A stretch of DNA of 64,000 bases from Mucilaginibacter sp. Bleaf8. GTDB lineage: Bacteria; Bacteroidota; Bacteroidia; Sphingobacteriales; Sphingobacteriaceae. Location of the stretch: positions 992,001-1,056,000 of the forward strand of contig NZ_JAHBBK010000001.1 in the NCBI RefSeq assembly GCF_018390515.1, written 5' to 3'. Under the pieces are notes generated by a model that saw only the letters and a program-made list of their open reading frames with translations, had not been told where the DNA came from and did no database searches. Positions 1-6,737 of this stretch are shown in pieces. The stretch's first letter is position 1; each line of letters starts with the position of its first letter. Position numbers and translations under genes: made by a program.

Positions 1-257
1 ACGGTAGTGCCGAAGCAGGCAAGATTAAAGCCATCGGTTTGGCCGAAGCTGAAGTAACCAAGCAAAAAACTGAAGCCATGGGTACCGAGCAATATGCCAT
101 TGTTCGCGTAGCCGAAGCGCTGGCCAGCAACGGCGTTAAACTGGTTCCCGAAATTCTGGTTAGTGGCAAAGACGGCGGCAATGGCGGCATGATTGATGCC
201 TTGATTGGTAGTGAAATGTTTAAGAAGTTACAGAAGGAGAATAGTAGAGAGGAATAG
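1..257 (+). CDS. Flotillin/SPFH-family protein, C-terminal fragment (5' end outside window)
   Basis: The reading frame is open from the first bases (codons in phase with base 3) and stops at 255-257. The visible 84 or so residues are rich in Ala, Glu and Lys (AEAGKIKAIGLAEAEVTKQK), followed by a segment about keeping VRVAEALASNG and VPEILVSGKDGG and a Gly-rich tail. This resembles the C-terminal heptad-like region of flotillin/YqiK proteins, which are membrane-anchored scaffold proteins of lipid microdomains. The SPFH domain and membrane anchor would lie upstream of the window, so family assignment rests on the tail alone. A strong hairpin terminator follows 20 bases after the stop, so this is the last gene of its transcript. 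Confidence 0.7.
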   Translation, partial: GSAEAGKIKAIGLAEAEVTKQKTEAMGTEQYAIVRVAEALASNGVKLVPEILVSGKDGGNGGMIDALIGSEMFKKLQKENSREE

Positions 258-276
258 ATAACTTTTAATTCATGGA

Positions 277-310
277 AAGCGCATCTGGTTGCAGGTGCGC
301 TTTTTTTTTG
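277..310 (+). terminator. Rho-independent terminator after the flotillin-like gene
   Basis: Stem AAGCGCATCTG pairs with CAGGTGCGCTT (one G-U pair) around the loop GTTG and is followed by a run of about nine T. It lies 20 bases downstream of the stop codon. Confidence 0.85.
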
Positions 311-548
311 GCGTATATTCTGCGTTTATTAGATTGCTTTTATGCGTTTGAACTTTTTGTTGTGATGATTTACTTTCTTCGTCCGCTCTTGGCCGCGGAG
401 GCCAGTTACTTTGTCATAGCCACAAAGTAACCAAAAGGCCTAGCCAAAAAAATGCGTTCATCCGCACAGGCCAAACTCCCTGGCCCGCTTTTTTGGCAGC
501 CCCGCGCTCTTTTAAATAAGGTTTCATAATACTATCCAAAGATCCCAT

Positions 549-633
549 GTCATTACGAGCGATAGCGTGGCAATCTCTTTGTTTCTTGAGCCCTTTACCT
601 GTCCTGAGAGATTGCTTCGTACCTCGCAAGGAC
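549..633. repeat. Imperfect inverted repeat resembling a dispersed GTCATTGCGAG-type intergenic element
   Basis: The left arm begins GTCATTACGAGCG and ends GCAATCTCT near 578. The right arm begins AGAGATTGC at 607 and ends CTCGCAAGGAC at 633; its reverse complement reads GTCCTTGCGAGG...GCAATCTCT. The central spacer is about 28 bases. The translated minus strand gives the RGTKQSL...RDCHAIARND type of peptide often mis-annotated as hypothetical protein. Confidence 0.6.
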
Positions 634-803
634 AAGTGGGAAGCATTATCTATGATAAATGATGAATAGTAAAAGAAAGATAACGCACTGCCAAAACAAG
701 CCCTCAAAAAAATCGGCATTCAGCTTCTTTCGGTAGCTTTTAATTAAGTTGAAGTACCAGCTTGAGTAGAAAGAAGGTGCGCCCGGGAGCTTTTTCTTTG
801 GTT

Positions 804-832
804 ACTTTCTTTTTTGCGGTAAAAAAGAAAGT
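804..832. repeat. Perfect 12-bp inverted repeat
   Basis: ACTTTCTTTTTT (804-815) and AAAAAAGAAAGT (821-832) flank the pentamer GCGGT. It could act as a terminator for the minus-strand trio ending at 927, or be part of the repeat island. Confidence 0.5.
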
Positions 833-926
833 GACGTCCACAGGCTGTGGTATAGACATCTACCTATCCTAACGAAGCAGAGAACAGGAGTTCAACAGCA
901 CTAATTAACATAAAATGCTAATAATC

Positions 927-1382
927 TCAAATCACCTCCAACACCTTATACCCCTTACCATTCAAACTAAACTCATCGCCCACTTTACATCCTTTCATTT
1001 TTTGACCAATGGGCGAGCCGGGTGATATAGCAAAATAGGTTTGACCTTCGTGTATAAACGTGCCTACACTTACCGAAATGTAAAACCTACCGCTATCCGT
1101 AACCACCACACTACCCGCTTCAGCCTGGGCAGAATGGCCGTTGATGCTCACCTGGTTTAGCGTAACCAGCAATTTATTGGCTTCGGTTAGCTGCGCCATG
1201 TTGCGGTTGGTTTCCTGTTGCATCATTTCGCGGCCGGTTTCGTACTTATCGCCGGCACTGCTTTTGGTGTCGTCTTTTGCGGCCTGCTGTGCGGCTTCAA
1301 TGGCTTGTCGGGCCGCGTCAATACGTTGTTGTATAAGGTCAACACACAGGTGATGCAATTCTTTCTTTAAATTGTTGGTCAT
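927..1382 (-). CDS. GreA/GreB C-terminal-domain family protein
   Basis: About 151 residues. The N-terminal half is a long charged helix beginning MTNNLKKELHHLC and rich in Gln/Ala, as in the coiled coil of GreA-like proteins. The C-terminal half (from about residue 75) resembles the FKBP-like GreA domain: a beta-rich stretch with FAISPGSPIGQKMKGCKVGD near the end. In Bacteroidota databases this family is often mislabelled 3-oxoacyl-ACP synthase. A role at RNA polymerase is possible but not shown. I chose the ATG at 1382 because family members start with this (N)NLKKEL helix; a GTG at 1421 would overlap the DUF421 stop (GTGA) and add 13 residues, so coupling by that start remains possible. It is last of a three-gene minus-strand set. 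Confidence 0.75.
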   Translation of the reverse strand: MTNNLKKELHHLCVDLIQQRIDAARQAIEAAQQAAKDDTKSSAGDKYETGREMMQQETNRNMAQLTEANKLLVTLNQVSINGHSAQAEAGSVVVTDSGRFYISVSVGTFIHEGQTYFAISPGSPIGQKMKGCKVGDEFSLNGKGYKVLEVI

Positions 1383-1417
1383 ATCAGCCTGCAAAGATAT
1401 TAAATTGGCTAAGCCTG

Positions 1418-1870
1418 TCACTCCTCTTTGCTTTTAGGAATAATGGATATGGTGCCATCTTTTTCGAGCACGGCGTATTTAATCTGCGCCAGCTTTTCCA
1501 GCCCGTGTATGGAGCGTGCAGCATACATCACATCTTCCAAATCCACCTGCGATTGCCGCATGCGAACAGGCAGCGGCTCGCCATTATCAACTAAAATGAG
1601 CGGCGTACCTTCCACCATCTTAGAAAAAAAATGGAACCGTTGTTTGATGATCGAAAAAACGATATTGACCGTAACAAACACGATTATAAGTATAGTAGCG
1701 CCTGTAAGCGAATAATCCATACCTACCAGCGCCTGTTCTGTAACCTGGCTTATGGTAAGCAGCAGCACAAAATCAAAAGTACTGGTTTGCGCCATAGTGC
1801 GCTTGCCAATTACACGCACAATAACCAGCAAAAAAAGGTACATGAAAGCTGCTCTGATAACTAAATCCAT
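1418..1870 (-). CDS. DUF421 (YetF/YcaP-family) membrane protein
   Basis: 150 residues. Three hydrophobic segments fill roughly residues 4-75, including LFLLVIVRVIGKRT, which is the conserved arginine/lysine-rich turn of the family, and FDFVLLLTISQVTEQAL. A cytoplasmic C-terminal domain follows, with GTPLILVDNGEPL and a region after VDLEDVMYAARSIHGLEKL. This is the classic YetF architecture: a small inner-membrane protein of unknown biochemical role, linked in Bacillus to spore or envelope properties. It starts 5 bases after the preceding membrane protein stops, so the two are almost certainly cotranscribed. Confidence 0.9.
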   Translation of the reverse strand: MDLVIRAAFMYLFLLVIVRVIGKRTMAQTSTFDFVLLLTISQVTEQALVGMDYSLTGATILIIVFVTVNIVFSIIKQRFHFFSKMVEGTPLILVDNGEPLPVRMRQSQVDLEDVMYAARSIHGLEKLAQIKYAVLEKDGTISIIPKSKEE

Positions 1871-1875
1871 AACGA

Positions 1876-2367
1876 TCAGGGATAGATGAAAAATTTGGGG
1901 TGAAAGGCTACGTTGTTAATAATGATGTCCCCTTCGGCATGGCCTGCTTTCATGGGAATAATGTAAAGCAGTACTCTCAGATTTTTTTCGGGCTTGTACA
2001 CATACACCCGGTGCCCGTCCTGCACATAGGAGCTTTCGGGCTGCGGAACAAACTCGGTGATTTTAAAATTATCAACTAGCGACTGGCTGATGGTTATGGT
2101 GTGTATATTTTCTTTGGCTGATATGAGCACCATTTTTTCGGCCTGGTAGCGCAGGTAACGTTCATACTTAATGTTTACGTTCTGTTTATTACCGGTGGTA
2201 TCGCTTAGCATGCCATCACCAAACAAGCCGGTGCAAACAATGGCTATCAGCACAAACATGGCTACCCAAGCTACCTTTTGCAGCCGCCAGCTGGTTTGGG
2301 TAAACTTCACCTCCTCATCTATCTCCATATCCGTACCCGATACAGGCTCGGCCCCATTGTTTTTCAT
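1876..2367 (-). CDS. Hypothetical single-pass membrane protein
   Basis: 163 residues. An acidic N-terminal segment of about 30 residues (MEIDEEVKF) precedes one hydrophobic helix at residues 31-49 (VAWVAMFVLIAIVCTGLFG). The rest is a predicted extracytoplasmic or periplasmic beta-rich domain with YERYLRYQAEKMVL and a Pro/Gly-containing end. No family name is recognised. It is the first gene of the minus-strand set with DUF421 and the GreA-like protein, 5 bases upstream of DUF421, so it is a plausible partner of the DUF421 protein. Confidence 0.75.
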   Translation of the reverse strand: MKNNGAEPVSGTDMEIDEEVKFTQTSWRLQKVAWVAMFVLIAIVCTGLFGDGMLSDTTGNKQNVNIKYERYLRYQAEKMVLISAKENIHTITISQSLVDNFKITEFVPQPESSYVQDGHRVYVYKPEKNLRVLLYIIPMKAGHAEGDIIINNVAFHPKFFIYP

Positions 2368-2469
2368 TTACAATACGTTAAGCGAATCAGCAATTATTTA
2401 ATAAGTAACCCATTAACTATACAGTTGTTTAGGCATTTATATGTTTAACCATCGTTCAGGCGCTTTAAA

Positions 2470-2477
2470 TACGTTTG
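2470..2477 (+). promoter_or_regulatory. Candidate -7 element for the nucleotidyltransferase operon
   Basis: TACGTTTG fits the Bacteroidota -7 consensus TAnnTTTG and overlaps a 10-bp palindrome GTTTGCAAAC (2473-2482). No good TTTG was found 19-21 bases upstream, so this is only a candidate. It lies about 118 bases before the chosen start. Confidence 0.3.
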
Positions 2478-2594
2478 CAAACTACTGCTTACAAATGTTA
2501 AAAACAGATTAAGCAAATCTTAGTTATTAGGAAAATATAGCCCGATGTGTGCAACTGCCTGCACCCACTGCTTTATCTATATAACCTGTATTTT

Positions 2595-3332
2595 ATGAGT
2601 ATTAACGACGATAAGAATGCGTATGCATTTTACCAGGAAGCATTGGTGTTGCTGGAAGAAAGTGAAATTCCTTTTATGCTGGGCGGCGCCTTTGCCATAT
2701 TTCATTACAGCGGCATTTACCGCGAAACCAAGGATCTGGACGTTTACTGCAAATCGTCAGATTGTCCGCGGATTATGAAATACTTTAGCGACCGCGGCTA
2801 TGAAACGCAGTTTACGGATGCCCGCTGGCTGGCTAAAATATTTAAAGGCGAGTATTTTATTGACCTGATATTTGACACCGTAAATAACATTTGTACGGTT
2901 GACGATAGCTGGTTTGAACGTGCCGTGGATGCCAGCTTTTTTGAAAAAGACGTAAAATTACTACCGCCCGAAGAATTGATTTGGAGCAAAATATACGTAC
3001 AAAACCGCGAACGTTATGATGGCGCCGATATTAATCACCTGCTGGTGCAGTATGGTGACAACCTGGACTGGAACCAGCTGATGTTTCGTATGGACCAGCA
3101 CTGGCAACTGCTTCTGGCACAGTTAATGTCTTTCCAGTTTGTATATCCGGCCGATTATCAGCAGAAAGTGCCGCGTTGGGTTTATGATGAATTGCTGCGC
3201 CGTGCACACGAACAACTGGATTTACCAGCAGCAACCGAAAAGGTTTGCCGCGGCCCGATGATTGACCAGACACAATACAGTGTGGATATTAAAGATTGGG
3301 ACTATAAATCGTACACCATTAAAACCGTTTAA
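2595..3332 (+). CDS. Nucleotidyltransferase-fold protein
   Basis: 245 residues. The N-terminal part shows the polymerase-beta-type nucleotidyltransferase signature: GGAFA at residues 30-34, then KDLDVY at 46-51 with two acidic residues (D47, D49) spaced as metal ligands, and a third acidic candidate in YFIDLIFD (D90 or D94). A conserved later block PEELIWSKIYVQNRERYDGAD (121-146 region) resembles the SK...R...D motif of AbiEii-like and related stand-alone nucleotidyltransferases. The target (nucleotide, antibiotic, tRNA or protein) cannot be told. I took the ATG at 2595, because the longer frame from 2547 adds a Cys/Leu/Tyr-rich stretch without family character. It lies 9 bases before the metallophosphoesterase gene and must be cotranscribed with it. 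Confidence 0.75.
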   Translation: MSINDDKNAYAFYQEALVLLEESEIPFMLGGAFAIFHYSGIYRETKDLDVYCKSSDCPRIMKYFSDRGYETQFTDARWLAKIFKGEYFIDLIFDTVNNICTVDDSWFERAVDASFFEKDVKLLPPEELIWSKIYVQNRERYDGADINHLLVQYGDNLDWNQLMFRMDQHWQLLLAQLMSFQFVYPADYQQKVPRWVYDELLRRAHEQLDLPAATEKVCRGPMIDQTQYSVDIKDWDYKSYTIKTV

Positions 3333-3341
3333 TTTTTAGTA

Positions 3342-4079
3342 ATGGACGAGAAAAAAATAACCCGTATAGCTGCAGTAGGCGACATCCATGTCAAAGAAAC
3401 CGATCATGGCAAATGGGTGGATTATTTTCGGGAGATATCAACAAAGGCAGATGTGCTGCTGATATGCGGCGACCTGACCGATACTGGTGATGAGGACGAA
3501 GCTAAAATACTGGCCGAAGAATTAAGAGCCTGTACCATACCGGTAATTTGCGTGCTGGGTAACCACGATTATGAGAAAGGCCGCCATAAACTGATTAGGC
3601 AAACGCTGCAAAACCAAAACGTACATATACTGGATGGCGAAGCGCTGGTAATTGGCGATGTGGGCTTTGCCGGCGTAAAAGGCTTTGGCGGTGGGTTTGA
3701 CCGCTACCTGCTTACCATGTTTGGCGAAGATGCCAACAAAGCATTTGTGCAGGAAGCCGTTGATGAAGCCCTGCACCTGGAGCGCGCGCTGAACAAACTG
3801 GATGGCGAACATCAGGTAACTAAAAAAATTGCGGTATTACACTATGCGCCTATTAAAGCTACAGTGGTTGGCGAGCCCGAAGAGATATTCCCTTTCCTGG
3901 GGTCATCGCGCCTGGCGGAACCACTTATTCGCAACAATGTAATTGCGGCTTTTCATGGCCATGCACATGCCGGTACGCTTGAAGGTATTTTAAATGGCAA
4001 CATCCGGATATTTAATGTGGCAAAGCCCATATTGGTAAAGGCTGGTTATGCCTGCCCGTTCTATTTGCTCGAAGTGTAA
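3342..4079 (+). CDS. Calcineurin-like metallophosphoesterase
   Basis: 245 residues with the full set of metallophosphoesterase motifs in order: GDIH (13-16), GDLTDTG (43-49), GNHDYE (73-78), HYAP (167-170) and HGHAHAG (205-211). These supply the two-metal ligands and the catalytic His of the calcineurin-like superfamily, which hydrolyses phosphomono- or diesters. There is no signal peptide, so it acts in the cytoplasm. The substrate is unknown. Its tight linkage to a nucleotidyltransferase (9-base gap) suggests opposed or sequential reactions on the same substrate, such as adding and removing a nucleotide or healing a nucleic-acid end; this is an inference from context only. Confidence 0.88.
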   Translation: MDEKKITRIAAVGDIHVKETDHGKWVDYFREISTKADVLLICGDLTDTGDEDEAKILAEELRACTIPVICVLGNHDYEKGRHKLIRQTLQNQNVHILDGEALVIGDVGFAGVKGFGGGFDRYLLTMFGEDANKAFVQEAVDEALHLERALNKLDGEHQVTKKIAVLHYAPIKATVVGEPEEIFPFLGSSRLAEPLIRNNVIAAFHGHAHAGTLEGILNGNIRIFNVAKPILVKAGYACPFYLLEV

Positions 4080-4238
4080 TTGTCAAGCCATACAACTGCA
4101 GGTAGTAAGTAACAGCAACAGGTAATACAAAATGCTATTACCTATTGAAACACTTTTTGTAATACGTATGTTACATACTCCGTTAAACCATGGTTAAATA
4201 TTCGCATCTTATCTATTATAATATAAATTGGAACACCT

Positions 4239-4547
4239 ATGAAAAAGACCATTTTGTTATTTAGCTTGATTATAACAGTTTTACTATCAAGCACTACTTA
4301 TACCAACGCACAACGCAAAAGAGGCATGAGCGATCAGGCCAAAGGCGCCTTAATTGGGGGTGCAGGTGGTGCTGTAGCCGGTGGTTTGATTGGCAAAGGC
4401 GTTAAAGGAGCCCTGATTGGTGGTGCTATTGGTGCTGGTGGTGGTTACATTATTGGTAACGAGCATCGTCGTAACAAAGCTAAAAGACAACGTGCTTACT
4501 ATCGTACCCACAAACGCAGCACTTATTACAGCCGTCGTAAATATTAA
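4239..4547 (+). CDS. Small secreted glycine-zipper protein
   Basis: 102 residues. A signal peptide (KKTILLFSLIITVLLSS, cleavage likely after TNA) is followed by a glycine-zipper core made of two GALIGGA-type units with GxxxG spacing (AKGALIGGAGGAVAGGLIGK and VKGALIGGAIGAGGGYIIG). The tail is very basic (RRNKAKRQRAYYRTHKRSTYY). Glycine-zipper proteins of this YMGG-like type are envelope proteins that insert in or associate with membranes. Function is unknown. It has its own transcript, closed by a strong terminator 24 bases later. Confidence 0.8.
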   Translation: MKKTILLFSLIITVLLSSTTYTNAQRKRGMSDQAKGALIGGAGGAVAGGLIGKGVKGALIGGAIGAGGGYIIGNEHRRNKAKRQRAYYRTHKRSTYYSRRKY

Positions 4548-4570
4548 TCAGAATCTTTATAGCTCTTAAA

Positions 4571-4612
4571 AAGGAAAGGCCTGGAATTATAGTTTCAGGC
4601 CTTTCCTTTTTT
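4571..4612 (+). terminator. Rho-independent terminator after the glycine-zipper gene
   Basis: AAGGAAAGGCCTG (4571-4583) pairs perfectly with CAGGCCTTTCCTT (4596-4608), loop of 12 bases, then TTTT. Confidence 0.9.
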
Positions 4613-4682
4613 ACAAAATTGCATACGTTAAAACACGAGGCTATTGAAACCTGTTGCCTAATTAACAAAACAGGATTACACC

Positions 4683-5255
4683 ATGGCCGAGATACAAATT
4701 ACCAACCGCGAAACGTTATCAGAGCGCAAGTTTCCGCTTAAATACTTCACATACCAAAAGCCGGATGCCGATAATAAAATGCAAAGTCTAAAGGCCGAGG
4801 TATACTTCCGGCCCGATGCAGTGGGCATATTACTATATGATACAGAACGCAGCAAGTTTTTGCTGACCAAGCAATTCAGGCTACCGGCCTACCTGAACGG
4901 CAGCGATACCGGTTATCTGGTTGAAGTTTGTGCCGGCCTTATCGATGAGGGCGAAACACCGGAAGAAACTGCTATACGGGAAGCTTTTGAAGAAACAGGA
5001 TATGAAATAACCGACGTCAAGAAAATAGCAGCAGCCTACACTTCGGCCGGCGGCATTACCGAATATATACATCTTTATTTAGCCGCCTACAACCCATCCT
5101 TGCAAAAAAGCAAAGGCGGTGGTTTGGAAGAAGAAGGGGAAAATATTGAATTGATAGAACTTGATTTTGAACAGGCCAGGCAAATGTTAAAAAATCAGGA
5201 ATTCAGGGATGCAAAAACAATTATGCTATTGCAACATTACTTTTTATTTTGTTAA
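4683..5255 (+). CDS. Nudix hydrolase, NudK/ADP-sugar pyrophosphatase type
   Basis: 190 residues. A complete Nudix box lies at residues 85-107 (G LIDEG E TPEETAI RE A F EE TGY), matching Gx5Ex7REUxEExGU. The surrounding organisation (KAEVYFRPDAVGILLYD, QFRLPAY, then EVCAGLIDEG, and SAGGITEYIHLYLA after the box) is that of the NudK/NudF branch, which splits GDP-mannose or ADP-sugars. Substrate specificity is not settled by sequence. The ATG at 4683 is preceded by an in-frame region with no better start. It stands alone between a terminator and the Omp85-like gene. Confidence 0.85.
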   Translation: MAEIQITNRETLSERKFPLKYFTYQKPDADNKMQSLKAEVYFRPDAVGILLYDTERSKFLLTKQFRLPAYLNGSDTGYLVEVCAGLIDEGETPEETAIREAFEETGYEITDVKKIAAAYTSAGGITEYIHLYLAAYNPSLQKSKGGGLEEEGENIELIELDFEQARQMLKNQEFRDAKTIMLLQHYFLFC

Positions 5256-5359
5256 TTACAATTGTCAAATCAATGTAAACAAAATAAGTTCCCTTGCGTA
5301 GTAATGTTTGGATTAAACAACCGTATTACGCTAAAGTAGTGTAAAGCATAATTTAATTG

Positions 5360-6589
5360 ATGGGTAAAAATTTACGACTTGCGCTGCTTTTATTTGGACT
5401 GTTGCCATTAGGTGCCCTTGCACAGGACGAGGGCGGGTTTGGATCGGGATTTAAAAGAGATTCGGTACCCCAGCGTGACTTGATTGATGTGTTTAAAACG
5501 GTATTTAAACCACGTGCAAAGCCATCAACCAGTATGGGTCCTGCTGATTCCAAAGTTTACTTTTCGTTTTTACCCACAGCTACCAGTGTTCCGGGTGGCG
5601 GCAAGGCATTTATTACCTCTACCACGGCCGGTTTTTACTTGGGCGATCATGAAACTACCAACCTGTCCAGCGTTAGTTTTACACCATACTTCAACTTTCA
5701 GGGGCGCTATGGATTGCCTTTAAGATCAAGCATCTGGCTAAGGGACAATAAATGGTTCATAACCGGCGATACCCGCCTGATGGTTTACCCGCAAGATACC
5801 TGGGGCCTTGGCGGCGATCAGCCCAATGAAAATAAAATGCGGGTGGATTATAAGTACATCCGCTTATACCAAAGTGTGCTGCGCCGTATAAAACCATACT
5901 TTTTGGTTGGTGTAGGCTACGCGATGGATTACCACATTGCCATTAATACGAATGAAGAGCAAACTACTTTGCCAGATTTATCGGGCTACCCAATAGGCAC
6001 AGCTCCCGGCCAAAACTCTTTCTCGTCAGGAGCAACGCTCAATATTTTGTACGATACACGCAACAACTCGCTCAACCCGTTGCCGGGATGTTATGCCAAC
6101 TTTATTTACCGCTACAACACACCGCTGTTGGGTAGTAACCGTACCTGGCACTCCATATATGCAGATGTAAGGAAATATGTATCGTTGGGCCATAGTCCGG
6201 TACAAAATACGCTGGCCTTTTGGAGCTACTACTGGTCAACATTTGACCGCGGTACCCCCTATTTAAGTTTGCCCAGCATTGGGTGGGATGTATATAATCG
6301 CTCAGGCCGTGGCGTACCTCAAAACCGCTACCGCGGGTCGCGCCTCGTATACTTTGAAACGGAATACCGCCGGGGCATAACGCGCGATGGCTTACTGGGC
6401 TTCGTTTTATTTGCCAATACCACTTCGGTTACAGAGCCTGAAAACAACAAGTTCAAGTATTTTCACCCAGCAGGTGGTGCCGGTTTGCGCATCAAGTTCA
6501 ACAAGTCATCCAACACAAATATGGCTATTGATTATGGCTTCAGCAAAGGATTCTCATCCATCCGCTTAAACCTGGGCGAAGCTTTTTAA
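5360..6589 (+). CDS. BamA/TamA (Omp85) family outer-membrane barrel protein, no POTRA domains
   Basis: 409 residues. Signal peptide of the type MGKNLRLALLLFGLLPLGALAQ. There is no room for POTRA repeats; most of the chain is alternating aromatic/polar beta strands. The late block RSGRGVPQNRYRGSRLVYFE is the signature strand/loop of Omp85 barrels (with the RGxR-type motif) and the protein ends with an aromatic residue (GEAF). It is annotated in many Bacteroidota as BamA/TamA family or surface antigen. Substrate or role is unknown; it may insert or secrete outer-membrane proteins or act as a porin. The ATG at 5360 was chosen over the TTG just before it. Confidence 0.82.
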   Translation: MGKNLRLALLLFGLLPLGALAQDEGGFGSGFKRDSVPQRDLIDVFKTVFKPRAKPSTSMGPADSKVYFSFLPTATSVPGGGKAFITSTTAGFYLGDHETTNLSSVSFTPYFNFQGRYGLPLRSSIWLRDNKWFITGDTRLMVYPQDTWGLGGDQPNENKMRVDYKYIRLYQSVLRRIKPYFLVGVGYAMDYHIAINTNEEQTTLPDLSGYPIGTAPGQNSFSSGATLNILYDTRNNSLNPLPGCYANFIYRYNTPLLGSNRTWHSIYADVRKYVSLGHSPVQNTLAFWSYYWSTFDRGTPYLSLPSIGWDVYNRSGRGVPQNRYRGSRLVYFETEYRRGITRDGLLGFVLFANTTSVTEPENNKFKYFHPAGGAGLRIKFNKSSNTNMAIDYGFSKGFSSIRLNLGEAF

Positions 6590-6686
6590 GCTGTTCGTCT
6601 CTTCTCTCGGTAATAACATTTAGTATATCGATTATTTGGACTTGATTTATCGAAGGTATCTCTTATCCCAAAGCCTGCAATTCAAC

Positions 6687-6718
6687 AAAAAAGGCCGCTT
6701 GCATGCAAGCGGCCTTTT
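6687..6718. terminator. Bidirectional terminator between the Omp85 gene and susD
   Basis: AAAAAGGCCGCTTGC pairs with GCAAGCGGCCTTTT around ATGC-type centre; near-perfect palindrome with A-run and T-run on opposite sides, so it can stop transcripts from both the plus gene (ending 6589) and the minus gene (ending 6738). Confidence 0.85.
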
Positions 6719-6737
6719 CAATGATTTCGTACATCAG

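Larger units (their letters stand above)
361..832. repeat. Repeat-rich non-coding island with three inverted repeats
   Basis: The 669-base gap between the flotillin-like gene and the GreA-like gene holds no convincing gene. It contains a perfect 10-bp inverted repeat (GTTACTTTGT at 405-414, ACAAAGTAAC at 422-431), a long imperfect inverted repeat at 549-633 and a perfect 12-bp inverted repeat at 804-832 (ACTTTCTTTTTT / AAAAAAGAAAGT around GCGGT). The central unit has the look of the dispersed intergenic repeats seen in several Bacteroidota, but copies cannot be counted from one window. Confidence 0.55.

Noticed and set aside
414..719. Minus-strand open frame of 101 codons
   Set aside because: It covers the inverted repeat island and gives the RGTKQSL...RDCHAIARND peptide that is a translated dispersed repeat; no family, no ribosome site.
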